From an uncultured Lachnospiraceae bacterium (GTDB lineage Bacteria > Bacillota > Clostridia > Lachnospirales > Lachnospiraceae), in the NCBI GenBank assembly GCA_902774915.1, contig CACYKH010000007.1:1-64000 (forward strand): 64,000 nucleotides of DNA, in the 5' to 3' direction. The stretch's first letter is position 1. Every line of letters begins with the position of its first letter. Both the position numbers and the translations under genes were made by a program. Shown here piece by piece: positions 27,518 through 36,466 of the stretch. Below the pieces are notes generated by a model that was not told where the DNA came from, did not search any database, and worked only from the letters and a program-made list of their open reading frames with translations.

Positions 27518-28537
27518 TTAGCTATTAGCTTTAGCTTTTTTCTCCTCAGCTGCAAATGCTGCTGTGATGATAGCCATTGAGTAAACCTCCTGAGCTGTAC
27601 ATCCACGAGAAAGATCGTTGATAGGAGAATTAAGTCCGAGAAGAATAGGACCAAATGCTTCGAAGTTACCAATTCTCTGAGCAATCTTGTAACCAATGTT
27701 ACCAGCGTTGATGTCAGGGAAGATAAATGTATTTGCATGTCCTGCAACTTCTGAACCAGGAGCTTTCTTAGCTGCAACCTTTGGTGAAACAGCTGCATCG
27801 AACTGAAGCTCTCCGTCGATTGGAACATCAGGCATAGCTGCCTTTGCTCTTTCCATAGCGTTACGCATCTTGTCAACGCTTTCACCCTTACCTGAACCCT
27901 TTGTTGAGTAGCTAAGGAATGCAACCTTTGGATCCATACCGAAGATCTTAGCACATCTTACAGTCTCTGTTGCAATTTCTACAAGATCGTCCTCTGAAGG
28001 ATCGATTGTGATAGCGCAGTCACCCATTGCAATTACTTCGTTATCGCCAGTAGCTCTTGGACGCACCATTACGAAACAAGAAGTTACTATACGGTTGCCT
28101 GGCTTTGTTTTAACAAGCTGGAATGCAGGTCTAACTGTATCAGCAGTTGAATATGTAGCACCACCAAGGAGGCAGTCTGCATATCCCATCTTTACAAGCA
28201 TTGTACCGAAGTAGTTAGGCTGAGCAAGAATCTTTATAGCGTCCTCTCTTGTAACGCCCTTTGATTTACGAAGCTCTACAAATTCATCTACCATTTTATC
28301 GAAGTCTTCGAAGTTTGCTGGATCAATGATCTTAGCTCCGCGAATATTGAAACCACTTTCCTCAGCAACCTTGTGAATTTCGTCTTCGTTACCTAAAAGG
28401 ATTGGCTCCAGGAAGTTACTTGCCAGAAGTCTTGAAGATGCTTCAAGGATACGAGGGTCATTTCCTTCTGTGAAAACAATTGTCTGATTGCTTTCTTTAA
28501 GAGTATTGATTAATTTACCAAAACCAAATTCTGCCAT
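27518..28537 (-). CDS. pta: Phosphate acetyltransferase
   Basis: 339 residues of the PTA/PTB family, matching the short Pta class (~330 residues). It converts acetyl-CoA and phosphate to acetyl phosphate in fermentation. Landmarks are IVFTEGNDPRILEA near the start, GGATYSTADTVRPAFQLVKTKPG, FLSYSTKGSGKGESVDKMRNA, and the C-terminal FEAFGPILLGLNSPINDLSRGC. Acetate kinase often follows pta in clostridia, but no ackA is next to it here. It has its own consensus promoter (28587-28615). Confidence 0.95.
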   Translation of the reverse strand: MAEFGFGKLINTLKESNQTIVFTEGNDPRILEASSRLLASNFLEPILLGNEDEIHKVAEESGFNIRGAKIIDPANFEDFDKMVDEFVELRKSKGVTREDAIKILAQPNYFGTMLVKMGYADCLLGGATYSTADTVRPAFQLVKTKPGNRIVTSCFVMVRPRATGDNEVIAMGDCAITIDPSEDDLVEIATETVRCAKIFGMDPKVAFLSYSTKGSGKGESVDKMRNAMERAKAAMPDVPIDGELQFDAAVSPKVAAKKAPGSEVAGHANTFIFPDINAGNIGYKIAQRIGNFEAFGPILLGLNSPINDLSRGCTAQEVYSMAIITAAFAAEEKKAKANS

Positions 28538-28586
28538 TTTTTTTACCCCGTTCTTTATTAAAATATTGTATAAAACTCAACTCAGT

Positions 28587-28615
28587 ATTATAAATCTCAG
28601 TTCTTCATTTTGCAA
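28587..28615 (-). promoter_or_regulatory. pta promoter
   Basis: On the minus strand, TTGCAA (28610-28615) and TATAAT (28587-28592) lie 17 bases apart. The NUDIX gene promoter starts about 10 bases away on the other strand. Confidence 0.8.
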
Positions 28616-28623
28616 CGCATATT

Positions 28624-28632
28624 TGCTATAAT
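28624..28632 (+). promoter_or_regulatory. Extended -10 of the NUDIX gene
   Basis: TTGCTATAAT gives a TG-extended -10 (TATAAT at 28627-28632). The region 17 bases upstream has no good -35. Confidence 0.5.
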
Positions 28633-28675
28633 GTCAGAAGGAGTCACTGGGGACAGATCTTGGAGGAGGGGTGTT

Positions 28676-29215
28676 ATGGCAGAGCGTTTTGATCTTTATG
28701 ATGTGAATAGAAACAGGACAGGTAAGACTCTGGAGAGGGGTAATAAGGTTCCAGAGGGTTATTACAGATTAGTGGTTCATGTTTGCATTTTCGGAAGTGA
28801 TGGCAGGATGCTTATTCAGAAGAGACAGCCGTTCAAAAGTGGCTGGGCTGGCATGTGGGATGTGACCGCAGGCGGCAGTGCACAGGCAGGAGATACCAGT
28901 CAGCAGGCAGCATCTCGCGAGCTGAAGGAAGAAGTGGGAATTGATTATGATCTCACAGGGGTAAGACCTGCAATGACTATCTATTTTGATGGCGGGTTCA
29001 ATGACATCTATACTATAAATATGGATGTGGACATTGATAGTCTGGAGCTTCAGACTGCAGAAGTGGAACAGGTAAAATGGGCAACAGAAGAGGAAATTCT
29101 GGAGATGCTCCATGAGAAGGAATTTGTTCTTTATAAGACTTCATTTATTTCCTTATTATATTTCCTTAGAAATCATAATGGTGCATTTACCCATAAAGAC
29201 CCTACAAAGAAGTAA
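28676..29215 (+). CDS. NUDIX hydrolase (IDI-like/YfcD type)
   Basis: 179 residues from the ATG at 28676, preceded by GGAGGAGGGG. The N-terminus (ERFDLYDVNRNRTGKT) matches the isopentenyl-isomerase-like NUDIX group. The NUDIX box reads GSAQAGD..SRELKEEVGI: the RExxEExG core is complete, while the first Glu of the classic pattern is Asp. Such proteins hydrolyse nucleoside diphosphate derivatives or act as house-cleaning enzymes; the substrate is unknown. It stands alone between a divergent pta and the map gene. Confidence 0.88.
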   Translation: MAERFDLYDVNRNRTGKTLERGNKVPEGYYRLVVHVCIFGSDGRMLIQKRQPFKSGWAGMWDVTAGGSAQAGDTSQQAASRELKEEVGIDYDLTGVRPAMTIYFDGGFNDIYTINMDVDIDSLELQTAEVEQVKWATEEEILEMLHEKEFVLYKTSFISLLYFLRNHNGAFTHKDPTKK

Positions 29216-29246
29216 GAATTTCGGCGTATTTACAAGGGCCGCTTTC

Positions 29247-29275
29247 TTGACAAGATAAATTAGGTTATATATACT
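29247..29275 (+). promoter_or_regulatory. Near-consensus promoter of the map gene
   Basis: TTGACA (29247-29252) and TATACT (29270-29275) with a 17-base spacer. Its start site would fall inside the following terminator hairpin. Confidence 0.85.
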
Positions 29276-29276
29276 T

Positions 29277-29318
29277 AACTACTGGTTCGTCTTTTTTGAA
29301 CCAGTAGTTTTATTTTTT
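29277..29318 (+). terminator. Intrinsic terminator of the NUDIX gene
   Basis: A 12-bp perfect stem AACTACTGGTTC/GAACCAGTAGTT with a nine-base loop and a T-rich tail. It overlaps the transcription start expected for map. Confidence 0.87.
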
Positions 29319-29371
29319 GTTATCAAAGGAAGTTTATATATAAATATATTATTGATAAAGAGGAAAAAACA

Positions 29372-30247
29372 GTGGCAAAGAAAATAGGTAGAAATGATCC
29401 ATGCTGGTGTGGTAGTGGAAAGAAGTATAAGACCTGCCATGAGGCATTTGATCGAAAGATTGAAATGTTCAAGAATCAGGGACACAGAGTTCCTACACAG
29501 AAGATGATTAAAACTCCAGAACAGATAGCTCTTATTAAGGAGAGCGCAAAGGTTAATGTGGAATGCCTGGACGTAGTTGCAGACAAGATTTGTGTTGGTA
29601 TGAGCACAGAGGACATTAACCGCATTATCAATGAGGTTTGTGAAAAGCATGGGGCTATCCCAGCACCTCTTAATTATGAAGGATTTCCAAAGAGTGTTTG
29701 TACATCAATCAATGATGCGGTTTGCCACGGTATTCCAAGTCCTGATGAGATACTTCAGGATGGAGATATTATAAATGTAGACTGTTCAACGATTCTGAAT
29801 GGTTATTTCTCGGATTCATCCCGTATGTTTATGCTGGGAAATGTTTCTGAGGAAAATCAGAAGCTGGTTCAGACGGTTAAGGAAAGTGTTGAACTTGGTC
29901 TTAAAGAGGTTAAGCCTTGGGGCTTCCTTGGAGACATGGGACAGGCTATTAATGATTACTGCAAGGCTGCAGGTTATAGTGTTGTCCGCGAGATTGGTGG
30001 ACATGGAGTAGGAATTGAATTCCATGAGGATCCATGGGTAAGCTATGTAACTAAACGAGGAACTGATATGCTTATGGCTCCTGGAATGATGTTTACTATT
30101 GAGCCTATGGTTAACATGGGTGCGCCAGATGTCTTTGTAGATGAAGAAAATGACTGGACTGTATATACAGAAGATGGTTCAATGTCAGCCCAGTGGGAAA
30201 TACAGGTTCTTGTAACAGAGGATGGACACGAGGTTATTTCCTGGTAG
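29372..30247 (+). CDS. map: Methionine aminopeptidase with N-terminal SEC-C zinc motif
   Basis: 291 residues. The N-terminal ~25 residues hold a SEC-C motif (NDPCWCGSGKKYKTCH), followed by a type I methionine aminopeptidase that removes the initiator Met. Metal ligands are visible: Asp in NVDCSTIL, Asp in YFSDSSRMF, His in GGHGVGIEFHE, Glu in FTIEPMVNMG, and Glu in AQWEIQVLVTEDG. The start is GTG at 29372, with AAAGAGG upstream. A SEC-C extension on Map is known in Firmicutes and may bind the ribosome. Own promoter at 29247. Confidence 0.94.
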   Translation: MAKKIGRNDPCWCGSGKKYKTCHEAFDRKIEMFKNQGHRVPTQKMIKTPEQIALIKESAKVNVECLDVVADKICVGMSTEDINRIINEVCEKHGAIPAPLNYEGFPKSVCTSINDAVCHGIPSPDEILQDGDIINVDCSTILNGYFSDSSRMFMLGNVSEENQKLVQTVKESVELGLKEVKPWGFLGDMGQAINDYCKAAGYSVVREIGGHGVGIEFHEDPWVSYVTKRGTDMLMAPGMMFTIEPMVNMGAPDVFVDEENDWTVYTEDGSMSAQWEIQVLVTEDGHEVISW

Positions 30248-30299
30248 GATTCGAAAGAATAAAATGTAACGAAGCAAAGTTTTAAAATGAGGATTTATT

Positions 30300-31577
30300 A
30301 TGAAAGTACCATTTATCACTAAAGAACAAGTTGAAGAGATTGTAAAAACATATCCAACCCCATTTCATATTTATGATGAGAAGGGGATTAGGGAGAATGC
30401 CAGAGCTATGAACAAGGCATTTTCATGGAACCCTGGATTCAAGGAGTATTTCGCAGTAAAGGCTACCCCAAACCCAACTATATTGAAGATACTTCATGAG
30501 GAAGGATGTGGAACAGACTGCTCATCTATGGCAGAGCTTATCCTTTCTGAAAAGTCTGGTATTACAGGATATGATGTAATGTTCTCATCAAATGAAACTC
30601 CAGCAGAGGAGTTCGTTAAGTGCGCTGAGATAGGTGGTATTATCAATCTGGATGACATTACACATATTGATTTTGTTCTTGAGGCTCTTGGTGGAAAGCT
30701 TCCTAAGCGTATGTCATGCCGTTATAACCCAGGTGGAGTATTTAAACTTGGTGAAACTGGCGAGGCAGTTCAGGTTATGGATAATCCTGGAGATGCTAAG
30801 TACGGAATGACAAAAGAACAGATTATTGAGGCGTATAAGAGACTTGCTGATCTTGGTGTTGAGGAGCTTGGTATCCACAGCTTCCTTGCAAGTAATACAC
30901 TTTCAAATGATTATTATCCTGCACTTGCTAAGATTCTTTTTGAACTTGCTGTTGAGATTAAAGAGGTTACAGGCATTAGCCTTAAATTTATAAATCTTTC
31001 TGGTGGAGTTGGTATTTCTTATACACCAGATGCACCACAGAATGATATAGCTGTAATAGGTGAAGGAGTTCACAAGGCTTACGACGAGGTTCTTGTACCT
31101 GCAGGAATGGGTGATGTGGCTATATTCACAGAGCTCGGAAGGTTCATGCTTGCACCTTATGGACATCTTATTACAAAAGCAATTCATGAGAAGCATATTT
31201 ATAAAGAGTACATTGGAGTAGATGCATGTGCAGCAAACCTTATGAGACCTGCTATGTATGGTTCTTATCATCATGTTACAGTTCTTGGTAAGGAAGATGC
31301 TCCTGCAACTGAAGTTTATGATGTTGTTGGTTCGCTTTGCGAGAACAATGATAAATTTGCAATAGATAGAAAACTTCCAAAGATTGATATGGGGGATTAC
31401 ATATGTATTCATGATACGGGTGCCCACGGTTTTTCCATGGGTTACAATTACAACGGAAGACTCTGGTCATCAGAGCTTCTGCTTCGTGAAGACAGTTCTA
31501 TCCTATGTATCAGAAGAGCTCAGACGTTGGATGATTACTTCGCAACTCTGGACGGATACTGGAATTTAGAAGTGTAA
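30300..31577 (+). CDS. lysA: Diaminopimelate decarboxylase
   Basis: 425 residues of the PLP-dependent fold-III decarboxylases. The Schiff-base Lys is in YFAVKATPNP. LysA-type features include GCGTDCSSMAELILS, HSFLASNTL, LSGGVGISYTPDAPQN, ELGRFMLAPYG, VGSLCENNDKFA and DTGAHGFSMGYNYNGR. It converts meso-diaminopimelate to lysine, the last step of lysine synthesis. The 52-base gap after map has no terminator, so co-transcription is possible. GTCENxD is usual in the family; here it is GSLCENND. Confidence 0.9.
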   Translation: MKVPFITKEQVEEIVKTYPTPFHIYDEKGIRENARAMNKAFSWNPGFKEYFAVKATPNPTILKILHEEGCGTDCSSMAELILSEKSGITGYDVMFSSNETPAEEFVKCAEIGGIINLDDITHIDFVLEALGGKLPKRMSCRYNPGGVFKLGETGEAVQVMDNPGDAKYGMTKEQIIEAYKRLADLGVEELGIHSFLASNTLSNDYYPALAKILFELAVEIKEVTGISLKFINLSGGVGISYTPDAPQNDIAVIGEGVHKAYDEVLVPAGMGDVAIFTELGRFMLAPYGHLITKAIHEKHIYKEYIGVDACAANLMRPAMYGSYHHVTVLGKEDAPATEVYDVVGSLCENNDKFAIDRKLPKIDMGDYICIHDTGAHGFSMGYNYNGRLWSSELLLREDSSILCIRRAQTLDDYFATLDGYWNLEV

Positions 31578-31608
31578 TATATTTCATTCATAAGGAGGGA
31601 AAATTAGA

Positions 31609-32229
31609 ATGAAAAAGTATGGTAAGAAGGTTGTCGCTATGACAATCGCAGCAGTTCTTTGTCTTGGAGCACTTACAGCTTGTGGTAGTGAAGACACAAC
31701 TGAGGCTACAACAGAGGCTGAGACAACAACAGAGGAAGTGACTACTGAAGAAGAGACAACAGAAGAAGCAACAGTAGCAGACGCTACAGAGGATGAGGCA
31801 TCAGCAGATGAGGCTTCAGCTACAGGTGGAGAGTTATCAGATAACGATGTTACTATCGAAGTTAACGCTGATACATCAAAGGGTACATGGTATGTAGATG
31901 CTACAACATTTACAGTTTATTTCTACAATGTAGCTTCAAAGGATGATGCTTATTCAAATTCACCTAGAATCCAGGTTTGCCTTGCAGATCAGGAAAACTT
32001 TGATTACTATGTAGAAAAGCAGGAAAATGTAGTCGACATCGAGAATAAGACAATCGGTGGTGTTGATCTTCAGGGTAAAACATACTCATATGTTGGTATG
32101 GAATGGACAGAGTACTATGGAAAGATTTCTGGTGATGAGTATATCAGAATCCAGATCAGTGATGTAGATATTGCTGATGGTACAGATGGTGCAAACATTC
32201 TTGATACAATGACAATCGAAGTTAAATAA
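31609..32229 (+). CDS. Lipoprotein with Thr/Glu-rich linker, unknown
   Basis: 206 residues. The signal peptide ends in lipobox LTAC at ~25. A ~45-residue Thr/Glu-rich linker of TTE repeats then leads to a ~130-residue beta-rich domain containing GTWYVDATTFTVYFYNV and KTYSYVGMEWTEYYG. A strong AAGGAGGG ribosome binding site precedes the ATG, so abundant expression is likely. The folded part shows no catalytic motif. It sits between lysA and a DUF3592-like membrane protein, both close enough for co-transcription. Confidence 0.82.
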   Translation: MKKYGKKVVAMTIAAVLCLGALTACGSEDTTEATTEAETTTEEVTTEEETTEEATVADATEDEASADEASATGGELSDNDVTIEVNADTSKGTWYVDATTFTVYFYNVASKDDAYSNSPRIQVCLADQENFDYYVEKQENVVDIENKTIGGVDLQGKTYSYVGMEWTEYYGKISGDEYIRIQISDVDIADGTDGANILDTMTIEVK

Positions 32230-32258
32230 TAAAAGATAGGACAAATAGGGAAATTATC

Positions 32259-32699
32259 ATGGAAGCTTTATTAATTGTTGGGTTGATTTTTTCAGGAGTT
32301 GGCCTGATCTTTCTCATGGTTGCCTGTATTATTTATTTTAACAAAAAGAGTTCAGATAGAAGGTATACCGGGAAGGCATACGGTGAGGTTTTAAGATTGC
32401 TTACTGATTCGTTCAGAAACCCCTCATTTTCAGATTTTAGGACTAGAAGCTCGTATTCTCCTGAAGTAAGGTTCTTCACTTCTATGGGAGTTGAGGTTGT
32501 ATCGCATCCAGTTATATTTACATATCCTTGTAAATATCAGGTGGGTCAGACTGTGACAGTTCTTTATGATGAGAATAATCCACAGAAGATAAAGATTGCT
32601 GGTGATAATACTGCTAAGATTTTATATATTATTTTCTTTTCAGTATCGGCACTGCTTCTCCTGATAGGAATTCCGATGTTAATAATATCTCTTATTTAA
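32259..32699 (+). CDS. DUF3592-like membrane protein
   Basis: 146 residues with N-terminal (~4-27) and C-terminal (~124-146) membrane helices. The extracytoplasmic part has VEVVSHPVIFTYPCKYQVGQTVTVLYDENNPQKIKI, the beta-strand arrangement of the DUF3592 family (F.Y....Y.vGd.V.VlYdp.nP). Family function is unknown. It lies 29 bases after the lipoprotein gene and is closed by a terminator. Confidence 0.78.
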   Translation: MEALLIVGLIFSGVGLIFLMVACIIYFNKKSSDRRYTGKAYGEVLRLLTDSFRNPSFSDFRTRSSYSPEVRFFTSMGVEVVSHPVIFTYPCKYQVGQTVTVLYDENNPQKIKIAGDNTAKILYIIFFSVSALLLLIGIPMLIISLI

Positions 32700-32711
32700 A
32701 GAAAATATCGA

Positions 32712-32745
32712 CCTCTTGGATGTAATTCCAAGAGGTTATTTTTTA
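32712..32745 (+). terminator. Intrinsic terminator after the DUF3592-like gene
   Basis: A 9-bp perfect stem CCTCTTGGA/TCCAAGAGG with loop TGTAAT, followed by TTATTTTTTA. Confidence 0.88.
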
Positions 32746-32775
32746 TTGATTGAAGTTTGGGGGTTAATGTATAAT
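32746..32775 (+). promoter_or_regulatory. Promoter ahead of a decayed reading frame
   Basis: TTGATT (32746-32751) and TATAAT (32770-32775) with an 18-base spacer. The only intact gene downstream is the asparaginase, about 190 bases away. Confidence 0.6.
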
Positions 32776-32784
32776 CAGCATTAG

Positions 32785-32950
32785 AAGTATACAGCTAATC
32801 CTAAAGCTGAGGCTTGTGTTTTCAAAGATGGAACATGGCTTTAGAAATATGTATTCTGAAGATGATGGAAACACAGAGGTTTTCTATTTCCAGAATGCGA
32901 CAGCAACATTCTATTCATTTACAGGTGCGCCTGAGGTGGTTGAGTTCTAA
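32785..32950 (+). pseudogene. Decayed fragment of an unknown small protein
   Basis: One frame reads KYTANPKAEACVFKDGTWL then stops at 32841. The +1 frame continues from ATG 32849 as MYSEDDGNTEVFYFQNATATFYSFTGAPEVVEF and stops at 32948. Removing one T near 32841 joins the two into about 54 residues of plausible protein. No start with a ribosome binding site exists, so this looks like the C-terminal remnant of a lost gene that kept its promoter. Parent family not recognised. Confidence 0.5.
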
Positions 32951-32965
32951 ATATAATTAATTTGA

Positions 32966-33976
32966 ATGGGTACAATGATGAAAATATTACTAGTACTAAC
33001 GGGAGGAACAATCTGTTCTTCAAAAAATGAAAATGGATTAAATGAGCTGAGTACAGGGATGGCAGTGCCATCCCTTGTTTCAATGTATGAGGAATTGATA
33101 GATGAGAGTGAGAAGGATGTGGAGTTTGAAACAATAGCTCCAATCAATACTCTTAGCGAGAACATGACAATTACAAAATGGAATACTCTTATCGGTGCTT
33201 TGAAGGAAGTGGATTTTGGCCAGTATGATGGTGTGATAATGCTGCATGGTACGGATACACTGCATCTCACATCAGCGCTAATGGGAGTTCTTCTTAGAAA
33301 TGTAGGATGCCCTGTTATGATGGTCAGTGCTCATAGGATCCTGGATGATCCCGAAAGTAATGGCCCAGATAACTTCCTGAAGTCAGTTCGTTTTATCAGA
33401 AAACTGAATGAGATGAATGAAGGTGGAGTATTTGTCGTTTATAGAAATACTGATGGGATTTCATTTATTCATCATGCAACTCACCTCGAAGAGTGTGGAG
33501 ATTATTCAGAAGACTTCTATAGTGGGGACATGATTGAATATGAAAAATTGATGAAAAACTGGGATTCAGAGTACACCATATTCAAAAATAAAATAGATAA
33601 TAGTGGTTTACATAATTCATATTATTCCAATCACTTATCATTTAAAGAGATTGGTGAATTAACCGATAATGTGCTTTATATTAAGCCATATGTTGGAATT
33701 AATTATGACAGAATTAACCTGGATGGTGTAAAAGCGGTTTTTCATAACATGTACCATTCCAGCACTATAAATACAGAAGGGGATGGACCAACGTCTGCAC
33801 TTTCTTTACTTCAAAGATGTAACGAACTAGGAATAGATTTCTACATCTTTCCTTGTAAAGAAGGATCCTTCCGTTATAGCAGCACAGCCCCTTTAATTGA
33901 AGAAGGTGCAAAATGTATATATGGTGGAACCTGGGAAGAGGCGTATATAAGATTACTCCTGACATATAACAAATAA
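32966..33976 (+). CDS. Asparaginase/glutaminase family protein
   Basis: Up to 336 residues; starts at 32966, 32975 and 32978 are all possible because no clear ribosome binding site separates them. Type I asparaginase motifs are present: first catalytic Thr in LLVLTGGTICSS and second in VIMLHGTDTLHLTSA. It hydrolyses Asn to Asp and ammonia and, without a signal peptide, acts in the cytoplasm. The C-terminal half is more diverged (YSSTAPLIEEGAKCIYGGTWEEAYIRLLL), so another amide substrate is possible. Confidence 0.85.
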   Translation: MGTMMKILLVLTGGTICSSKNENGLNELSTGMAVPSLVSMYEELIDESEKDVEFETIAPINTLSENMTITKWNTLIGALKEVDFGQYDGVIMLHGTDTLHLTSALMGVLLRNVGCPVMMVSAHRILDDPESNGPDNFLKSVRFIRKLNEMNEGGVFVVYRNTDGISFIHHATHLEECGDYSEDFYSGDMIEYEKLMKNWDSEYTIFKNKIDNSGLHNSYYSNHLSFKEIGELTDNVLYIKPYVGINYDRINLDGVKAVFHNMYHSSTINTEGDGPTSALSLLQRCNELGIDFYIFPCKEGSFRYSSTAPLIEEGAKCIYGGTWEEAYIRLLLTYNK

Positions 33977-34020
33977 TGGTATAAATAGCGCAACTTTATT
34001 ATATTTATTGCTCTTTTGTT

Positions 34021-34029
34021 ATGTTAGAA
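34021..34029 (+). promoter_or_regulatory. Candidate extended -10 of the GH3 gene
   Basis: TGTTAGAAT (TAGAAT at 34024-34029) lies about 40 bases before the start codon. It is preceded by TTGCTCTTTTGTT, which also occurs before three other promoters in this window but at a different distance. Confidence 0.4.
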
Positions 34030-34067
34030 TTAAGCCTATAGGACATAAGTCACTGGGAGGTTACCAA

Positions 34068-36413
34068 ATGGATATTAAGAAAATAATGAGTGAAATGACA
34101 CTTGAAGAGAAGGCTTTTCTTGTTTCTGGAAAGAATATGTGGAATACAGAGGCAATCGAAAGAGTTGGAATTCCTGGCATTTTTATGTGTGATGGTCCTC
34201 ACGGACTTAGAAAACAGGAACATAGAGAGGTAGGCACAAATGGAATTTATGATTCTATAGATGCGGTATGTTTTCCAACAGCCTGCGCAACAGCTTCTTC
34301 TTTTGATAAAGATCTGATGTATAACATGGGTGTTGATCTTGGTAAGGAGTGCCAGGCAGAGAATGTATCTACCATTCTTGGACCTGCGATAAATATCAAG
34401 AGATCACCACTTTGTGGTCGTAACTTTGAATATGTTTCCGAGGATCCTTATCTGGCTGGTGAAATGTCAGCATCATATATTAATGGTGTTCAGTCACAGA
34501 ACGTTGGAACATCACTCAAGCATTTTGCTGCAAACTCTCAGGAAACAGAGAGAATGTATGCTGACAGCGTAATGGATGAGAGAACTCTTCGTGAGATTTA
34601 TCTTTCAGCTTTTGAGACGGCAGTTAAGAAGTCAAAGCCTTGGACAGTCATGGCTTCCTATAATAGAGTAAATGGTGAGTATTCTTCTGAGAATAAAAAG
34701 CTTCTTACAGATATCCTTCGTGATGAATGGGGCTTTGATGGAGTAGTAATGTCAGACTGGGGCGCTGTTTCCGACAGAGTAAAAGGTGTAGCTGCAGGAC
34801 TGGACTTGGAGATGCCTGGTAGCAGACACGTAAATGACTCTACAATAATAGAAGCTGTAAAGTCTGGAAAACTTGCTGAGGCTGATTTAGATAAAGCAGT
34901 TGAAAACATCCTTAAGTGGATTGAGAAATTTGTTGAGAATAGACAGGAAGAAGTTTTCGATAGAGACATGGATCATGAGAAAGCAGTTCGTGCTGAAGAA
35001 GAGTGCATTGTACTCCTCGCTAATGATGTAATTGTTGAAGGTGCTACAGAAATAAATGAAGAGGGCGAGCTTGTTGGTTCTGATATAAAAGAGACTCCGG
35101 TTCTTCCACTTTCACCTGATGAGAAGATTGCTATCGTTGGTGGCTTTGCCAAGACTCCTCGTTTCCAGGGTGGTGGAAGCAGCCATATAAATGCTCACAA
35201 CATTGTATCTGCTGTTTCTGTTATGAATAATTATTCAGAAAACATTTCCTATGCAGAAGGATTTCCATTTGATGCTGATGAAACTGATGAATCTAAGTTT
35301 GAAGAGGCAATCAATATTTCTAAAGACGCTGATAAGATAGTTGTATTTGCTGGTCTGCCAGATGTATTCGAGTCGGAGGCTTATGATAGAAAGCATATGC
35401 GACTCCCTGATTGTCAGAATGAACTGATAGACCGATTGCTTGAACTTGGAAAGCCAGTTATTGTTGTTCTTCACAATGGTTCACCAGTTGAGATGCCATG
35501 GGCAGATTATGCAGCAGGAATAGTTGAAGCTTACCTTGGTGGTGAAGGTGTAGGAGAGGCAGTGATGAATGTACTCTATGGCAAGGTTAATCCATCTGGA
35601 AAGCTTGCGGAGACATTCCCAATCAAGCTTGAAGATAATCCAAGTTTCCTTAACTTCCCAGTTGCAAACCATAAGGTTAATTATGCCGAGGGAGTGTTTG
35701 TTGGTTATAGATATTATGATACCAAGAAGATGGATGTCCTCTTCCCATTCGGTCATGGTCTATCCTATACTGAGTTCGAATACAGCAATATGCAAGTGAC
35801 TCCACTTGAAGGTTTTGACGATGCAAAGTTTGATATAATCGGAATTAATAGTGGAGCAACAGTTTCTGTAGATGTTAAGAATGTTGGAAACAGAGCAGGA
35901 AAAGAAATAGTTCAGCTTTATGTTGCAGATAAGACTGGTGTTACAAATCGACCAGTGCATGAGCTGAAGGGCTTTGAAAAAGTTGAACTCGAGCCAGGTG
36001 AAACAAAGACTGTTGAATTTAAACTGGATAAGAGAAGCTTTGCATGGTACTGCGAAGATATTTCAGATTGGTATGCAGCAGACGGAAAATATACGATAGA
36101 AATTGGAAAATCATCCAGAGATATACAGCTCGAGCAGGATGTTGAGATTTCTGGCAGCTTCCAGCTTCCACCTCGCATTGATCAGGATGTTCAGTTAGGT
36201 GAGCTTCTTTCATACAAAAAGACAGCTCAGTTTACTAAGCAGTGTTTTGCAAATGCATCAACTCAGTTTGGTGGGGAAGCAAATGCAGAGGATATGGATG
36301 AAATGACTCGTGCTATGCTGGAGTACATGCCAATCAGAACACTTAGGTCATTTGGTGATCTTGACAATGAAAAGATTCAAAAGATACTGGAAGAACTTAG
36401 AAATTGCTTATAA
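34068..36413 (+). CDS. GH3 beta-glucosidase
   Basis: 781 residues in the usual three-part GH3 layout: the N-terminal barrel with nucleophile D230 in GFDGVVMSDWGAVSDR, the alpha/beta sandwich with GLPDVFESEAYDRKHM, and a fibronectin-III-like C-terminal domain (VSVDVKNVGNRAGKEIVQLYV). Subsite residues KHFAANSQET and GRNFEY are intact. No signal peptide, so it cleaves imported beta-linked oligosaccharides. I chose the ATG at 34068 because GGGAGG precedes it; the longer frame lacks support. Region 34008-34029 carries TTGCTCTTTTGTT and an extended -10 TGTTAGAAT. Confidence 0.93.
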   Translation: MDIKKIMSEMTLEEKAFLVSGKNMWNTEAIERVGIPGIFMCDGPHGLRKQEHREVGTNGIYDSIDAVCFPTACATASSFDKDLMYNMGVDLGKECQAENVSTILGPAINIKRSPLCGRNFEYVSEDPYLAGEMSASYINGVQSQNVGTSLKHFAANSQETERMYADSVMDERTLREIYLSAFETAVKKSKPWTVMASYNRVNGEYSSENKKLLTDILRDEWGFDGVVMSDWGAVSDRVKGVAAGLDLEMPGSRHVNDSTIIEAVKSGKLAEADLDKAVENILKWIEKFVENRQEEVFDRDMDHEKAVRAEEECIVLLANDVIVEGATEINEEGELVGSDIKETPVLPLSPDEKIAIVGGFAKTPRFQGGGSSHINAHNIVSAVSVMNNYSENISYAEGFPFDADETDESKFEEAINISKDADKIVVFAGLPDVFESEAYDRKHMRLPDCQNELIDRLLELGKPVIVVLHNGSPVEMPWADYAAGIVEAYLGGEGVGEAVMNVLYGKVNPSGKLAETFPIKLEDNPSFLNFPVANHKVNYAEGVFVGYRYYDTKKMDVLFPFGHGLSYTEFEYSNMQVTPLEGFDDAKFDIIGINSGATVSVDVKNVGNRAGKEIVQLYVADKTGVTNRPVHELKGFEKVELEPGETKTVEFKLDKRSFAWYCEDISDWYAADGKYTIEIGKSSRDIQLEQDVEISGSFQLPPRIDQDVQLGELLSYKKTAQFTKQCFANASTQFGGEANAEDMDEMTRAMLEYMPIRTLRSFGDLDNEKIQKILEELRNCL

Positions 36414-36432
36414 TTTGAATGCTACATAAATC

Positions 36433-36466
36433 AAAAGGATTAGTGATTAAGATCACTAATCCTTTT
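36433..36466. terminator. Bidirectional terminator
   Basis: A 15-bp perfect stem (36433-36447 with 36452-36466) with loop TAAG, A-rich and T-rich at its ends. The stop codon of the minus-strand gene lies inside it. Confidence 0.92.
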
